Shown: positions 53,163 to 61,553 of the stretch, piece by piece
How positions within the stretch are numbered: the stretch's first letter is position 1
Layout of the letters: each line of letters begins with the position of its first letter
Source: CATQHW01 sp965215345
GTDB lineage: Bacteria > Spirochaetota > Spirochaetia > SZUA-6 > Bin103
Direction: 5' to 3'
Length of the DNA stretch: 64,000 nucleotides
Assembly: GCA_965215345.1 (NCBI GenBank)
Contig: CBDCDL010000002.1
Location: 806,001 to 870,000 of the forward strand
Notes under the pieces: model-generated
Database searches by the model: none
What the model saw: the letters and a program-made list of their open reading frames with translations, nothing else
Told to the model about the DNA's origin: nothing
Translations under genes and position numbers: made by a program

Positions 53163-53900
53163 TCAGCGGTGGGAGTCGGCGGAGCGGGGGGCGCCCAGGC
53201 CGTTGTGCATGCGCAGCAGGCGCTTCTGCCGATCGCTGAGCAGCGGCAGCCACTCCTCCGGGAACCCCTCGTGCGGGTCCACCTGGAAGCGCATGAGGTG
53301 CTTGCGGTAGTGGCCGAACAGCGCGTGCCGCCGGCCCTGCGCGCGGTTGGCGCCGCCGCCGTGCCAGCACTGGCCGTTGAACACCAGCACGCTGCCGGCG
53401 GGTGCCTGCGCCTGGTGCACGTGCCGGACGCGAAATCCTTCCGGCGGCTCCTGAAGCCCGCTTCGGTGCGAGCCGGGCACGACGCGCGTGCCGCCGTTCT
53501 CGGCCGAGAAGTCGTCCAGCATCCACACGGTGTTCATCATCACGGGTGAGGCCATGTTCAGAAGGTCCGCGCCGATGTCGCTGTGCAGCCCCTGGTTCCC
53601 GTCGCCCGGCCGCACGATGCGCGCGTTGAGGCTGCCCAGGATCAGCGTGTCCCCCAGGTAGTGGACGAGGAGCGGCAGGATCTTCGGATGGTCCAGGCAC
53701 GCAAAGAACACCGGATCCAGGGTAGGCAGGTTGGACACGTGGCGGGCGGCGCCGCGGTGCCGGTGATCGGTGCCCACCTCGCGCTCGCAGCGCACCAGGG
53801 CCTCCTTCATCGCCGCCACCTGGCCGGCGTCCAGGACGTCGTGCACGACCGTGAACCCGTGGATGTCGAGCTCGGCCAGCGCCTGTTCGCGATCGGTCAT
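53163..53900 (-). CDS. Phytanoyl-CoA dioxygenase family protein
   Basis: 245 residues, ATG 53900, overlapping the upstream stop as ATGA. Fe(II) motif HxD in GLHSDIGAD, distal His in CWHGGGANRA, 2-oxoglutarate Arg in RRHALFGHYRKH. About 30% shorter contacts aside, it is similar in plan to the 44188 protein but clearly a different subgroup. Coupled to a formylglycine-generating-enzyme gene, so it may modify the same product. Confidence 0.9.
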   Translation of the reverse strand: MTDREQALAELDIHGFTVVHDVLDAGQVAAMKEALVRCEREVGTDHRHRGAARHVSNLPTLDPVFFACLDHPKILPLLVHYLGDTLILGSLNARIVRPGDGNQGLHSDIGADLLNMASPVMMNTVWMLDDFSAENGGTRVVPGSHRSGLQEPPEGFRVRHVHQAQAPAGSVLVFNGQCWHGGGANRAQGRRHALFGHYRKHLMRFQVDPHEGFPEEWLPLLSDRQKRLLRMHNGLGAPRSADSHR

Positions 53901-54962
53901 GGCGATGCCTCCTGAGAGTCGGGCGGGAACACCAGCCGCACGCCGCAGTTCGCCGTCGAGCTGTCCGGCGTGTTGGCGGTGCGTGCGCCGACCCGGTAGC
54001 GGTTGCAGTACGAATCGTGGCACAGGAACGAGCCGCCCTTCATCACCTTGCCGCGTCCGCGCGCCGGTCCGCGCGGGTCGACGCGGTCCGTCCCGTGGTC
54101 GGTGGCGAACCAGTCCGCGCACCACTCCCAGACGTTGCCGGCGGCGTTGTGCAGACCGAGTCCGTTGGGCGCGAACGCGTCGACCGGCGCCCGCCCGGCG
54201 TAGCCGTCCGCGGCCGTGTCGCGATCGGGAAACGCTCCCTGCCAGACGTTGCAGCGGTGCTCGCCGCCGGGCTCGAGCTCGTCGCCCCAGCAGTAGATCG
54301 CCTGCTCCAGCCCGCCGCGCGCGGCCAGCTCCCACTCCGCCTCGGTGGGCAGGCGTCCCCGTTCGAAGCGCGCCAGGGCCACCGCGTCGTTCCAGGACAC
54401 ATGGGCGACCGGTTCGTCCAGCCGGCCGTCCAGCGTGCTGCCGGGTCCCTCCGGCTGCGCCCAGCAGGCGCCCGGCACCCCCGCGCCACCATGCGACGCC
54501 CGGCACTTCACGGACCTCGTATCGGTCGGCGACCGCTTCCGGCACGTGCGCGTGGAACACGAACGACCAGCCGAACAGCTCGGCCTCCGTGACGTAGCCG
54601 GTGGCGGCGACGAAGCGCGCGAATCGGTAGCCGGTCACGCAGAACGCGTCGCAGACGAACGGTGAGACGGTCACCTCGCGCACCGGCCCCTCGCCGTCGG
54701 CGGAGAAGCCGTCGGGGTTGTCGGTGCCCATCAGGAAGCTGCCGCCGGGGAGCGGGACGCGCGTGGCAAGCGCGTCGCAGCGCCGGCGCTCCCTGTCGTC
54801 GACGCGGGCCAGCAACCGGCGCGCGGCGTCCGGTCCCGGCGCCGCACCCGGTGTGGAGCCGGAGCGGGAGCGGCGCGGCACCGGCGCCGCTGCCGGCCGG
54901 GAACGGTCGGGCGTGCAGCAACTCCCTGCCGCCACCCGGTCATCGGGAATCGACCCGGTCAT
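53897..54962 (-). pseudogene. Formylglycine-generating enzyme (SUMF1 family), frameshifted
   Basis: The first frame from ATG 54962 has LPGGSFLMGTDNPDGFSADGEGPVRE and FCVTGYRFARFVAATGYVTE. The second frame, from about 54485, continues GVPGACWAQPEGPGS, HVSWNDAVALARF, RLPTEAEWELAARGG and VWEWCADWF. Its copper-binding cysteines are in FLCHDSYCNRYRVGAR, so the ancestor was a true sulfatase-activating enzyme, oxidising a sulfatase Cys to formylglycine. A single shift near 54485 (the ccaccatgcgac region) breaks it. No sulfatase gene is in the window. Confidence 0.8.
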
Positions 54963-55008
54963 CGGCACGGCTCGGGGATCTCCGGCGCCTCACCGCCGTC
55001 GCCGGAGT

Positions 55009-55596
55009 TCAGAACGAGTAGCGCAGCCCCGCCTCCAGGCTGTGGGTGAGGCCCGCCTCCAGCACTTCCTTCGTATCCGGGATCTCGGCGTCCATCGTGC
55101 CCCGCAGGCGATAGCCCAGGGTGAGGGTCAGGTCTCCCAGGACGAAGCCGATGCCCGCGGCACCCTGGAAGGCCGGCGTCAATACCGACTTGCTCTCCTC
55201 CTGCTTGACGGTGGACTGCGACACCCCGCCGCCGACGCCGAGGTAGGGGGAGATCAGAATGCCGATGCCGAGGTCATAGTAGACGCTGGCGATCACGTCG
55301 ATCGCCGTGATGGACTGCTCTTCCCGGTCCTTGACGTTGGTCAGGCGGTAGCCGGCCGCCAACTCCGGGCGGAAGCCGAACAGGTGGAGGCCGATGCCGG
55401 CCTGGCCGCCCAGCAGGCCCACCTCGGTCGTGAGCGTCTCCTGGCCGATCGTTCGGTCGGCGGGGAGAACGATACCGTAGGCGGCGCTGACATAGACGCC
55501 ACTGCCCTCCATCACCTCCTGCGCGGCTCCGTTGGCGAGCGGGGCCAGCAACAGCAGTGCGCCGGCCGCGACACGGAGGCCGCGGGCAACCCTCAT
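55009..55596 (-). CDS. Outer-membrane beta-barrel protein, paralogue A
   Basis: 195 residues from ATG 55596. A signal peptide (GLRVAAGALLLLAPLANGAAQ) is followed by GVYVSAAYGIVLP and repeated amphipathic strands, with LGVGGGVSQSTV and LTLGYRLRG. It ends in LEAGLRYSF, a C-terminal Phe BAM signal. Shares strand order and wording with paralogues B and C. Confidence 0.85.
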   Translation of the reverse strand: MRVARGLRVAAGALLLLAPLANGAAQEVMEGSGVYVSAAYGIVLPADRTIGQETLTTEVGLLGGQAGIGLHLFGFRPELAAGYRLTNVKDREEQSITAIDVIASVYYDLGIGILISPYLGVGGGVSQSTVKQEESKSVLTPAFQGAAGIGFVLGDLTLTLGYRLRGTMDAEIPDTKEVLEAGLTHSLEAGLRYSF

Positions 55597-55657
55597 CGCG
55601 ACAGACTGTCGGCTGCGCACCGCGGCCGTGTCAATGATGTCGCCCCCGCGCGGATGC

Positions 55658-56368
55658 TCAGAACGAGTAACGGATCCCCAGCTCGACGTTGTGGTTGAGC
55701 GTCATGGCCGTCTTCCTCCCGGTCGTATCGTACTTGCTGAGATTGCCCTCCAGCGTGGCGATCAGGCGATAGCCGAGCGCGACGGTCAGGTCCTCCGTGA
55801 CGGCGTAGCCGATGCCCGCGGCCGCCTGGAAGGACAGCGCCCACAGCGAATCGTCAAGGACAATGGCCGGGGCCACCTCCTGCTCCGCGTTCACGGTGAC
55901 CTGCGACAGCCCGCCGCCGACGCCGATGTACGGGGTGATCTGCGAGCCGGTGTCGATGTCGTAGTAGATGCCGGCCGCCACGTCGATCGAGCTGATGGAG
56001 CCGGAAATCTCGGCTGATGCCAGCGCATCATTGGGGCCCTTCAGTGCGGCATCGTCTGTCTTACCGAGGTACTTGCTGAGCGTCAGCGAATCAACCGAAG
56101 CCGTGCGATAGCCCACGGAGACTTCCGGCCGGAACCCGGCTATGGCGTAGCCGACGCCGAACTGCCCGCCCAGGAAACCGATCGCGGTCCCCACGCTCAC
56201 CGTGTTGGCCGTGTCGAGAACGTCTCTCTCGCCGGGGAGGGCGGCGCTGTAGGCGGCGCTTACGTAGAACCCTTCGTCGTTCCCCATCTCCTGTGCGGAC
56301 AGGATGGCGAGCGGAGCAAGCAGGAGAAGGGCGCAGAACGCGAAGCGGAGGATGCGGTTGGTTATCAT
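55658..56368 (-). CDS. Outer-membrane beta-barrel protein, paralogue B
   Basis: 236 residues from ATG 56368. Signal peptide ILRFAFCALLLLAPLAILSAQ, then GFYVSAAYSAALPGERD, GGQFGVGYAIAGFRPEVSVG, ITPYIGVGGGLSQV, GIGYAVTEDLTVALGYRL and the terminal VELGIRYSF. Very close to paralogue C over GIGYAVTEDLTVALGYRL. The three probably arose by tandem duplication and diverged in the surface loops. Confidence 0.87.
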   Translation of the reverse strand: MITNRILRFAFCALLLLAPLAILSAQEMGNDEGFYVSAAYSAALPGERDVLDTANTVSVGTAIGFLGGQFGVGYAIAGFRPEVSVGYRTASVDSLTLSKYLGKTDDAALKGPNDALASAEISGSISSIDVAAGIYYDIDTGSQITPYIGVGGGLSQVTVNAEQEVAPAIVLDDSLWALSFQAAAGIGYAVTEDLTVALGYRLIATLEGNLSKYDTTGRKTAMTLNHNVELGIRYSF

Positions 56369-56451
56369 GACCGAGCCAATGTCCGCCTGGAAGCGGCTGC
56401 GTGTCAAGACGGGCGCCGGAGGAGACCGCCGGCGGATCCTTCCGGAGATTT

Positions 56452-57183
56452 TCAGAACGGGAGCGAGAACGCGTAGCGCAGGCCCAGCTCGATGTCATGG
56501 TTGACCGCCATGCCCATCCTGTCCGGGGACTCCAGCGTGACGGTCAGGCGATAGCCGAGCGCGACGGTCAGGTCCTCCGTGACGGCGTAGCCGATGCCCG
56601 CGGCCCCCTGGAGGGACAGCGCCAACGGCACGTCCGTCAGCTCGAGCTCGAGTGGGGTCAGGTTCTCCCGGTACGTTACCACCACGTACGACATCCCCCC
56701 GCCGACGCCGAGGTAGGGGGTGATCTCCGTGCCGGTGTCGATGTCGTAGGAGACGCCGGCCGCCAGGTCGACCGAGGTGAGGACGCCGGCAATCCGGTCT
56801 CCTCCCTCTGCCAGCTCGTCATTCCGGGGCTTCAAGTCCTCATCGGCTGTGGAGCCCTCGAGCCTCTTCACCGTGAGCGACCGGACCGGAGCCGTGTGGT
56901 AGCTGACGGAGATCTCCGGCCGGAACCCGGCTATGGCGTAGCCGACGCCGATCCGGCCGCCCAGGATGCCGATTCCGGTGCCGACGCCGATGGTGTCCAT
57001 CCCGTCGAAGGCATCTCTCTCGGCAGGGAAGCGGGGGCTGGCGGCGGCGCTGACGAAGAACGATCCTTCGTCCTCCATCATCGTGTCTTCCATCTCCTGC
57101 GCGGACAGGGCGGCCAGCAGGGCCAACGGGGCCAGCAGGAGCACGGCGCACAGCGCGAAACGGAGGCCGCGTTCGGCTATCAT
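56452..57183 (-). CDS. Outer-membrane beta-barrel protein, paralogue C
   Basis: 243 residues from ATG 57183. Signal peptide GLRFALCAVLLLAPLALLAALSAQ, then FFVSAAASPRFPAERD, RIGVGYAIAGFRPEISVS, ITPYLGVGGGMSYV and GIGYAVTEDLTVALGYRL; it ends RYAFSLPF, so Phe is still terminal. Loop segments (e.g. KRLEGSTADEDLKPRND) differ most between copies. Confidence 0.87.
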   Translation of the reverse strand: MIAERGLRFALCAVLLLAPLALLAALSAQEMEDTMMEDEGSFFVSAAASPRFPAERDAFDGMDTIGVGTGIGILGGRIGVGYAIAGFRPEISVSYHTAPVRSLTVKRLEGSTADEDLKPRNDELAEGGDRIAGVLTSVDLAAGVSYDIDTGTEITPYLGVGGGMSYVVVTYRENLTPLELELTDVPLALSLQGAAGIGYAVTEDLTVALGYRLTVTLESPDRMGMAVNHDIELGLRYAFSLPF

Positions 57184-57245
57184 GGCTCGCCAGTGTCCGC
57201 TCAGACGCGGCGGTGTGTCAAGATGAGCACGCGAACGGGGATCGC

Positions 57246-58568
57246 ATGACCGCACCGGTCGGCGCGATCCGCGACGCGGTCACCTACCTGGCGCGTTTCC
57301 GCGGCAGCCTGTTCGTGATCAAGGTGGACGACCGCGTGCTGGAATCGCCGATGGCGGCGGTGCTCGTGCACGACATCGTGCTCCTGCAGCGCATGGGGAT
57401 CCGCACGGTGGTGGTGGCAGGGGCGCGCGGCGCGATCGACCGCGCCCTGGAACGCGCGTCGCTGCCTTCCCGTTACCACCGGGGTCTGCGCGTCACCACC
57501 GAGCCGATGATGGAGCACGTCATCCACGCGGTGGCAGCCTTGAGCACGCGGCTCATGTCGCTGTTCAGCGAGTGCGGGGGGCACGCCGCATCCGGCAACT
57601 GGGTGCGCGCCCGCTCGCTGGGTGTGGTCGCCGGCATCGACTATGACCGTTCCGGGCGCGTGGAACGGGTCGACGCCGCGCTGATCCGGACGCTGATCGA
57701 CCGCGAGGTCGTGCCGATCGTCACCACCATCGGCTGGAACACGGTCGGCACCGCCTACAACCTGGGCAGCGACGACCTGGCCGTGGCGGTCGCCACCGGC
57801 ATGCATGCCGCCAAGCTGTTCGTCGCCGCTGCCGCGCCCGGCATCCCGGCTCCGGGACGATCCGATCGCCCGGCAGGCGGCCAGCCGTTGCGCGACTCCG
57901 GCGCGTTCTCGACCATGACGGTCGAAGAGGCCGCCGCCCTGGCCGCGGACTCCAACCTGGGCGACGAGGCGCGGGCGATGCTTCGCCTGGCCATCGACGC
58001 CTGCCGGGGCGGCGTCGAGCGCGTGCACGTGATCGACGGCAGGCGCGACGGCGTGCTGCTGGAGGAGATCTTCTCCGTCGGCGGCTCCGGCACGATGGTG
58101 TACGCCGATCGCTTCGCGGACTTCGGCGCCGCGACGCCGGAAGACGTGCCGGCCATCATGAGCCTGCTGCAGCCGCTGGTCACCCGCGGCCTGCTGGTGC
58201 CGCGCTCGCCGGAGCAGATCGGCGGCGCAATCGACGACTGGGTCGTCTACCGCGTCGACGACACGATCCAGGGTTGCAGCGGGCTGGACCGGCTGGGCGG
58301 CGGAGACGCGGAGATCCTCGGACTCGCGGTGAACCCGTCGCACCGCGCCGCCAACGTCGGCCGCCGCCTGGTCGAGCTGCTGCTGCGCCGTGCGAGCGAC
58401 GGCGGCGCGCGCCGGGTGTTCGTGCTGACCACGCAGGCGATCGACTTCTTCCGGGAGCTGGGATTCCGGGACGCCGACCTGGATGCGTTGCCGGCCGCAC
58501 GGCGCAGCCTCTATGATCGTCAGCGCGGCTCGCGCATCCTCATGATCGATCCGCGTCGGGCGCCGTAG
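57246..58568 (+). CDS. argA: N-acetylglutamate synthase (ArgA type: AAK domain plus GNAT domain)
   Basis: 440 residues from ATG 57246. The N-terminal amino-acid-kinase domain is FVIKVDDRVLESP... IVLLQRMGIRTVVVAGA, with VPIVTTIGWN and NLGSDDLAVAVA. The C-terminal GNAT domain has IQGCSGLDRLGGGDAEILGLAVNP and an acetyl-CoA loop (HRAANVGRRLVELLL). This is the ArgA layout: acetyl-CoA plus glutamate to N-acetylglutamate. It starts a co-directional run into proC, proA and proB. Confidence 0.9.
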   Translation: MTAPVGAIRDAVTYLARFRGSLFVIKVDDRVLESPMAAVLVHDIVLLQRMGIRTVVVAGARGAIDRALERASLPSRYHRGLRVTTEPMMEHVIHAVAALSTRLMSLFSECGGHAASGNWVRARSLGVVAGIDYDRSGRVERVDAALIRTLIDREVVPIVTTIGWNTVGTAYNLGSDDLAVAVATGMHAAKLFVAAAAPGIPAPGRSDRPAGGQPLRDSGAFSTMTVEEAAALAADSNLGDEARAMLRLAIDACRGGVERVHVIDGRRDGVLLEEIFSVGGSGTMVYADRFADFGAATPEDVPAIMSLLQPLVTRGLLVPRSPEQIGGAIDDWVVYRVDDTIQGCSGLDRLGGGDAEILGLAVNPSHRAANVGRRLVELLLRRASDGGARRVFVLTTQAIDFFRELGFRDADLDALPAARRSLYDRQRGSRILMIDPRRAP

Positions 58569-58596
58569 CGTCGCTCGCCCGGATGGACGCGAACCC

Positions 58597-59412
58597 ATGA
58601 GCACGTCACGACCCTCCCTCGGCTTCGTCGGCGCCGGCACCATGGCATCGGGACTGGCGCGGGGCATCCACGCCGCCGGCCTGGCCGGCGCGATCACCGC
58701 GTACGATCCGGTCCGGGACGTGCTGAACCGGTTCTGCGCCGAGACCGGCGCCACGCCGGCCGCGGACAACGGCGTCGTGGCCCGCAACGCGGAAATCCTG
58801 TTCCTGGCGGTCAAGCCGCAGCACCTGCAGACGGCGGCCGCCGAACTGGTCGGGTCAGGTGTCGACCTGGCCGGCCGGCTGGTGGTGTCGATCGCCGCCG
58901 GCGTCACCCTGGCGCGCCTTGCGGGCTGGCTGCCGGGCGCGCGCGTGGTCCGCGTGATGCCCAACCTGCCCTGCGTGGTGGGCGAGATGGCGGCCGGCTT
59001 CGCCCGCGGCCTGTCCGCCACCGACGAGGACGCCCGCGTCGTCGGCGATCTGCTGCGCGCGCTCGGCGTGGCGCTGGAAGTGGACGAGGAGCACCTGAAC
59101 GCCGTGACCGCGGTGTCCGGATCGGGGCCGGCGTTCATCGCCCGGGTGCTGCAGGCGTTCATCGACGCCGGAGAAGCGTGCGGCCTGCCGCGGGAGGCGG
59201 CACGCGCGCTCACCCTGCAGACCGCCAGGGGGACGGCAACACTGCTGCAGGAGCACGGCTACGACACGGCGGACTTCGTCGACCTGGTCAGCTCGCCCGG
59301 CGGGACGACCGTGGCCGGCCGCGCCGTGCTGGAGTCCTCCGACCTGCAGACCGTGATCGCCGACACCATCGCCGCCGCCGCCGAGCGCGGCCGCGAGCTG
59401 GCAGGAGGCTGA
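58597..59412 (+). CDS. proC: Pyrroline-5-carboxylate reductase
   Basis: 271 residues, last step of proline synthesis. NAD(P) loop LGFVGAGTMASGLARG, FLAVKPQHLQ, RVMPNLPCVVGE and the conserved VSGSGPAFIARVLQAFIDA... ALTLQTARGTA plus SSPGGTTVAG. Gap of 28 nt from argA; the proA ATG follows its stop by 2 nt. Confidence 0.96.
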   Translation: MSTSRPSLGFVGAGTMASGLARGIHAAGLAGAITAYDPVRDVLNRFCAETGATPAADNGVVARNAEILFLAVKPQHLQTAAAELVGSGVDLAGRLVVSIAAGVTLARLAGWLPGARVVRVMPNLPCVVGEMAAGFARGLSATDEDARVVGDLLRALGVALEVDEEHLNAVTAVSGSGPAFIARVLQAFIDAGEACGLPREAARALTLQTARGTATLLQEHGYDTADFVDLVSSPGGTTVAGRAVLESSDLQTVIADTIAAAAERGRELAGG

Positions 59413-59414
59413 CC

Positions 59415-60737
59415 ATGACGACCGAGACCCTGACAACCCCGACCGTGCAGCAGGCGGCAATGCAGCGAGCGGCCCGCAGCGCCCGAGTGGCAAGCCGCCG
59501 CCTGCGCACCATGCCGGCCACCCTGCGCGACGCGGCCCTCCGCGCCGTCGCCGAGGAGATCGACCGCAACCGGAACGCGATCCAGGCCGCCAACGCACGC
59601 GACCTGGAGCGCGCCCGCGCCGAGGGGGTCGCGCAGCCCCTCATCCACCGGCTCGGCCTGTCGGACAGCAAGATGGCCGACATCGACGCCAGCTTGCGGG
59701 AGGTGGCCGCCGCCCCCGATCCGCTCCAGCATATCGACCTCGCGCGGCAGCTCGACGACGGCCTCACCCTGACCCGGGTGACGGTGCCGATCGGGGTGCT
59801 GGGCGTGATCTTCGAATCGCGGCCCGACGCGCTGGTGCAGATCGCGTCGCTCTGCATCAAGTCCGGCAACGCCGCCATTCTCAAGGGCGGTTCCGAAGCG
59901 TCCGAGTCCAACCAGGCGCTGTTCGACTGCATCCGGTCGGCCCTGACCGCCACCGGCCCGGGCTTCGCGGGCGCGCTGCACCTGGCGACCAGCCGCGACC
60001 AGATCGACGACCTGTTGCGCATGGACGACCTGGTCGACCTGATCATCCCGCGCGGCTCGCCGGAGCTGGTGCGGAGCATCCAGGACCGTACGCGCATCGC
60101 CGTGCTCGGCCACGCCGACGGGATCTGCCACGTGTACGTCGATGCCGCCTGTGACCTGGAGCAGGCGGTGGCGATCGTCACCGACGCCAAGACCGAGTAC
60201 CCGGCGGTCTGCAATGCGGCCGAGACCGTGCTGGTCCACGCCGACATCGCGGAGCGACTCCTGCCGCGGCTGCGCGAGTCCATGCCGCAGGTGGAGTTGC
60301 GCGGCGACGAGCGCGTGCGCGCGCTGGTCGCCGCGCTCCCGGCCGCCGACGAGGATTGGGACACCGAGTACCTGGACCTGATCCTGGCGGTCAGGATCGT
60401 GGACGGCCTGCAGGAGGCGATCGCTTTCATCAACGCACACGGCAGCGCCCATACCGATGCGATCGTGACCACCGACCGGCAGGCCGCGGACGCCTTCTTC
60501 GCACAGGTCGACTCCGCTTCGGTGCTCTGCAACTGCTCGACCCGCTTCGCCGACGGCTACCGCTTCGGACTGGGAGCGGAGGTCGGCATCTCCACCACGC
60601 GGATCCACGCGCGCGGCCCGGTCGGCGTCGAAGGGCTGACCACCTACGCCTATCGCCTGCAGGGCGACGGCCACGTGGTCGCCGACTACACCGGCGGCGC
60701 GCGCCGCTTCCGCCATCGCGACCTGCCGAGGAGCTGA
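59415..60737 (+). CDS. proA: Gamma-glutamyl phosphate reductase
   Basis: 440 residues from ATG 59415, ribosome site aggaggctgacc. It reduces glutamyl-5-phosphate to glutamate semialdehyde. IGVLGVIFESRPDALVQIA, NAAILKGGSEA, LIIPRGSPELV, the catalytic Cys in EYPAVCNAAETVLVH, and the end STTRIHARGPVGVEGLTTY. Overlap-free with proB, 5 nt apart. Confidence 0.96.
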   Translation: MTTETLTTPTVQQAAMQRAARSARVASRRLRTMPATLRDAALRAVAEEIDRNRNAIQAANARDLERARAEGVAQPLIHRLGLSDSKMADIDASLREVAAAPDPLQHIDLARQLDDGLTLTRVTVPIGVLGVIFESRPDALVQIASLCIKSGNAAILKGGSEASESNQALFDCIRSALTATGPGFAGALHLATSRDQIDDLLRMDDLVDLIIPRGSPELVRSIQDRTRIAVLGHADGICHVYVDAACDLEQAVAIVTDAKTEYPAVCNAAETVLVHADIAERLLPRLRESMPQVELRGDERVRALVAALPAADEDWDTEYLDLILAVRIVDGLQEAIAFINAHGSAHTDAIVTTDRQAADAFFAQVDSASVLCNCSTRFADGYRFGLGAEVGISTTRIHARGPVGVEGLTTYAYRLQGDGHVVADYTGGARRFRHRDLPRS

Positions 60738-60742
60738 CCCGG

Positions 60743-61543
60743 ATGCGAGTGCTCATCAAGATCGGCACCGGGGTGATCGGCCCCGGGTCACAGCTCGACC
60801 GGCCGTGGCTGCGCGCCAAGGTGGCCGAGATCGCCGATCTGCTCCGCCACGGCCACGAGGTGCTGCTGGTCAGCTCCGGGGCGGTGGCCGCCGGCATGGA
60901 GGTGGTCGGCCGGACCGAGCGGCCCGTTGACCCTCTGGAGCTGCAGATGCTCTCCGGCATCGGCCAGATCCCGCTGGCGCACTGCTACCAGGAGCTCTTC
61001 CGGAAGCACGGGGTGCAGGTCGCGCAGGTGCTCCTCACGCACTACAACTTCGACACCCCGCGGGAGGAGCGCACGATCCTGCGCATCCTGGACTCGTACC
61101 TGTCGCGCGGGATGGTGCCGGTGATCAACGAGAACGACCTGGTGAACAAGGAAGAGTTCGACGTCCGCGGCCACTTCACGGACAACGACATCCTGGCCGC
61201 GCTGGTCGCGACCCACGTCAGGCCCGACTTGGCTGTGATCCTGACCAACGTCGACGGCCTGCGCGCGAGCGGCGCGGACGGGCCCCTGATCCCGGTGGTG
61301 GAGCGGGTCGACGACGACATCCGCGCGCACGCGTCCCGCGAAGCGAGCCCGCTGGGGCTGGGCGGCATGCTGTCGAAGGTGGACGCCGCCGCCATGATGA
61401 CCGCGCAGGGGATCGACGTGATCGTCGGCAACGGCAGCGCGGCGCTCGAACGGCTCATCGACGGCACCGCCCCGCGGACCCTGTTCCGCGCCCAGCGCCG
61501 CAGCGCGGCGCGCGGGCCATCGGCCGCGATGGTCCGCGCCTGA
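60743..61543 (+). CDS. proB: Glutamate 5-kinase without PUA domain
   Basis: 266 residues from ATG 60743. Phosphorylates glutamate, first step of proline synthesis. VLIKIGTGVIG, VSSGAVAAGME, QMLSGIGQIPL, VPVINENDLVN, FTDNDILAALVA and LGLGGMLSKVDAA match glutamate 5-kinases. Many homologues are ~370 residues with a C-terminal PUA domain, which is absent here. Last gene of the argA-proC-proA-proB run. Confidence 0.94.
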   Translation: MRVLIKIGTGVIGPGSQLDRPWLRAKVAEIADLLRHGHEVLLVSSGAVAAGMEVVGRTERPVDPLELQMLSGIGQIPLAHCYQELFRKHGVQVAQVLLTHYNFDTPREERTILRILDSYLSRGMVPVINENDLVNKEEFDVRGHFTDNDILAALVATHVRPDLAVILTNVDGLRASGADGPLIPVVERVDDDIRAHASREASPLGLGGMLSKVDAAAMMTAQGIDVIVGNGSAALERLIDGTAPRTLFRAQRRSAARGPSAAMVRA

Positions 61544-61553
61544 GAGGCGCACG

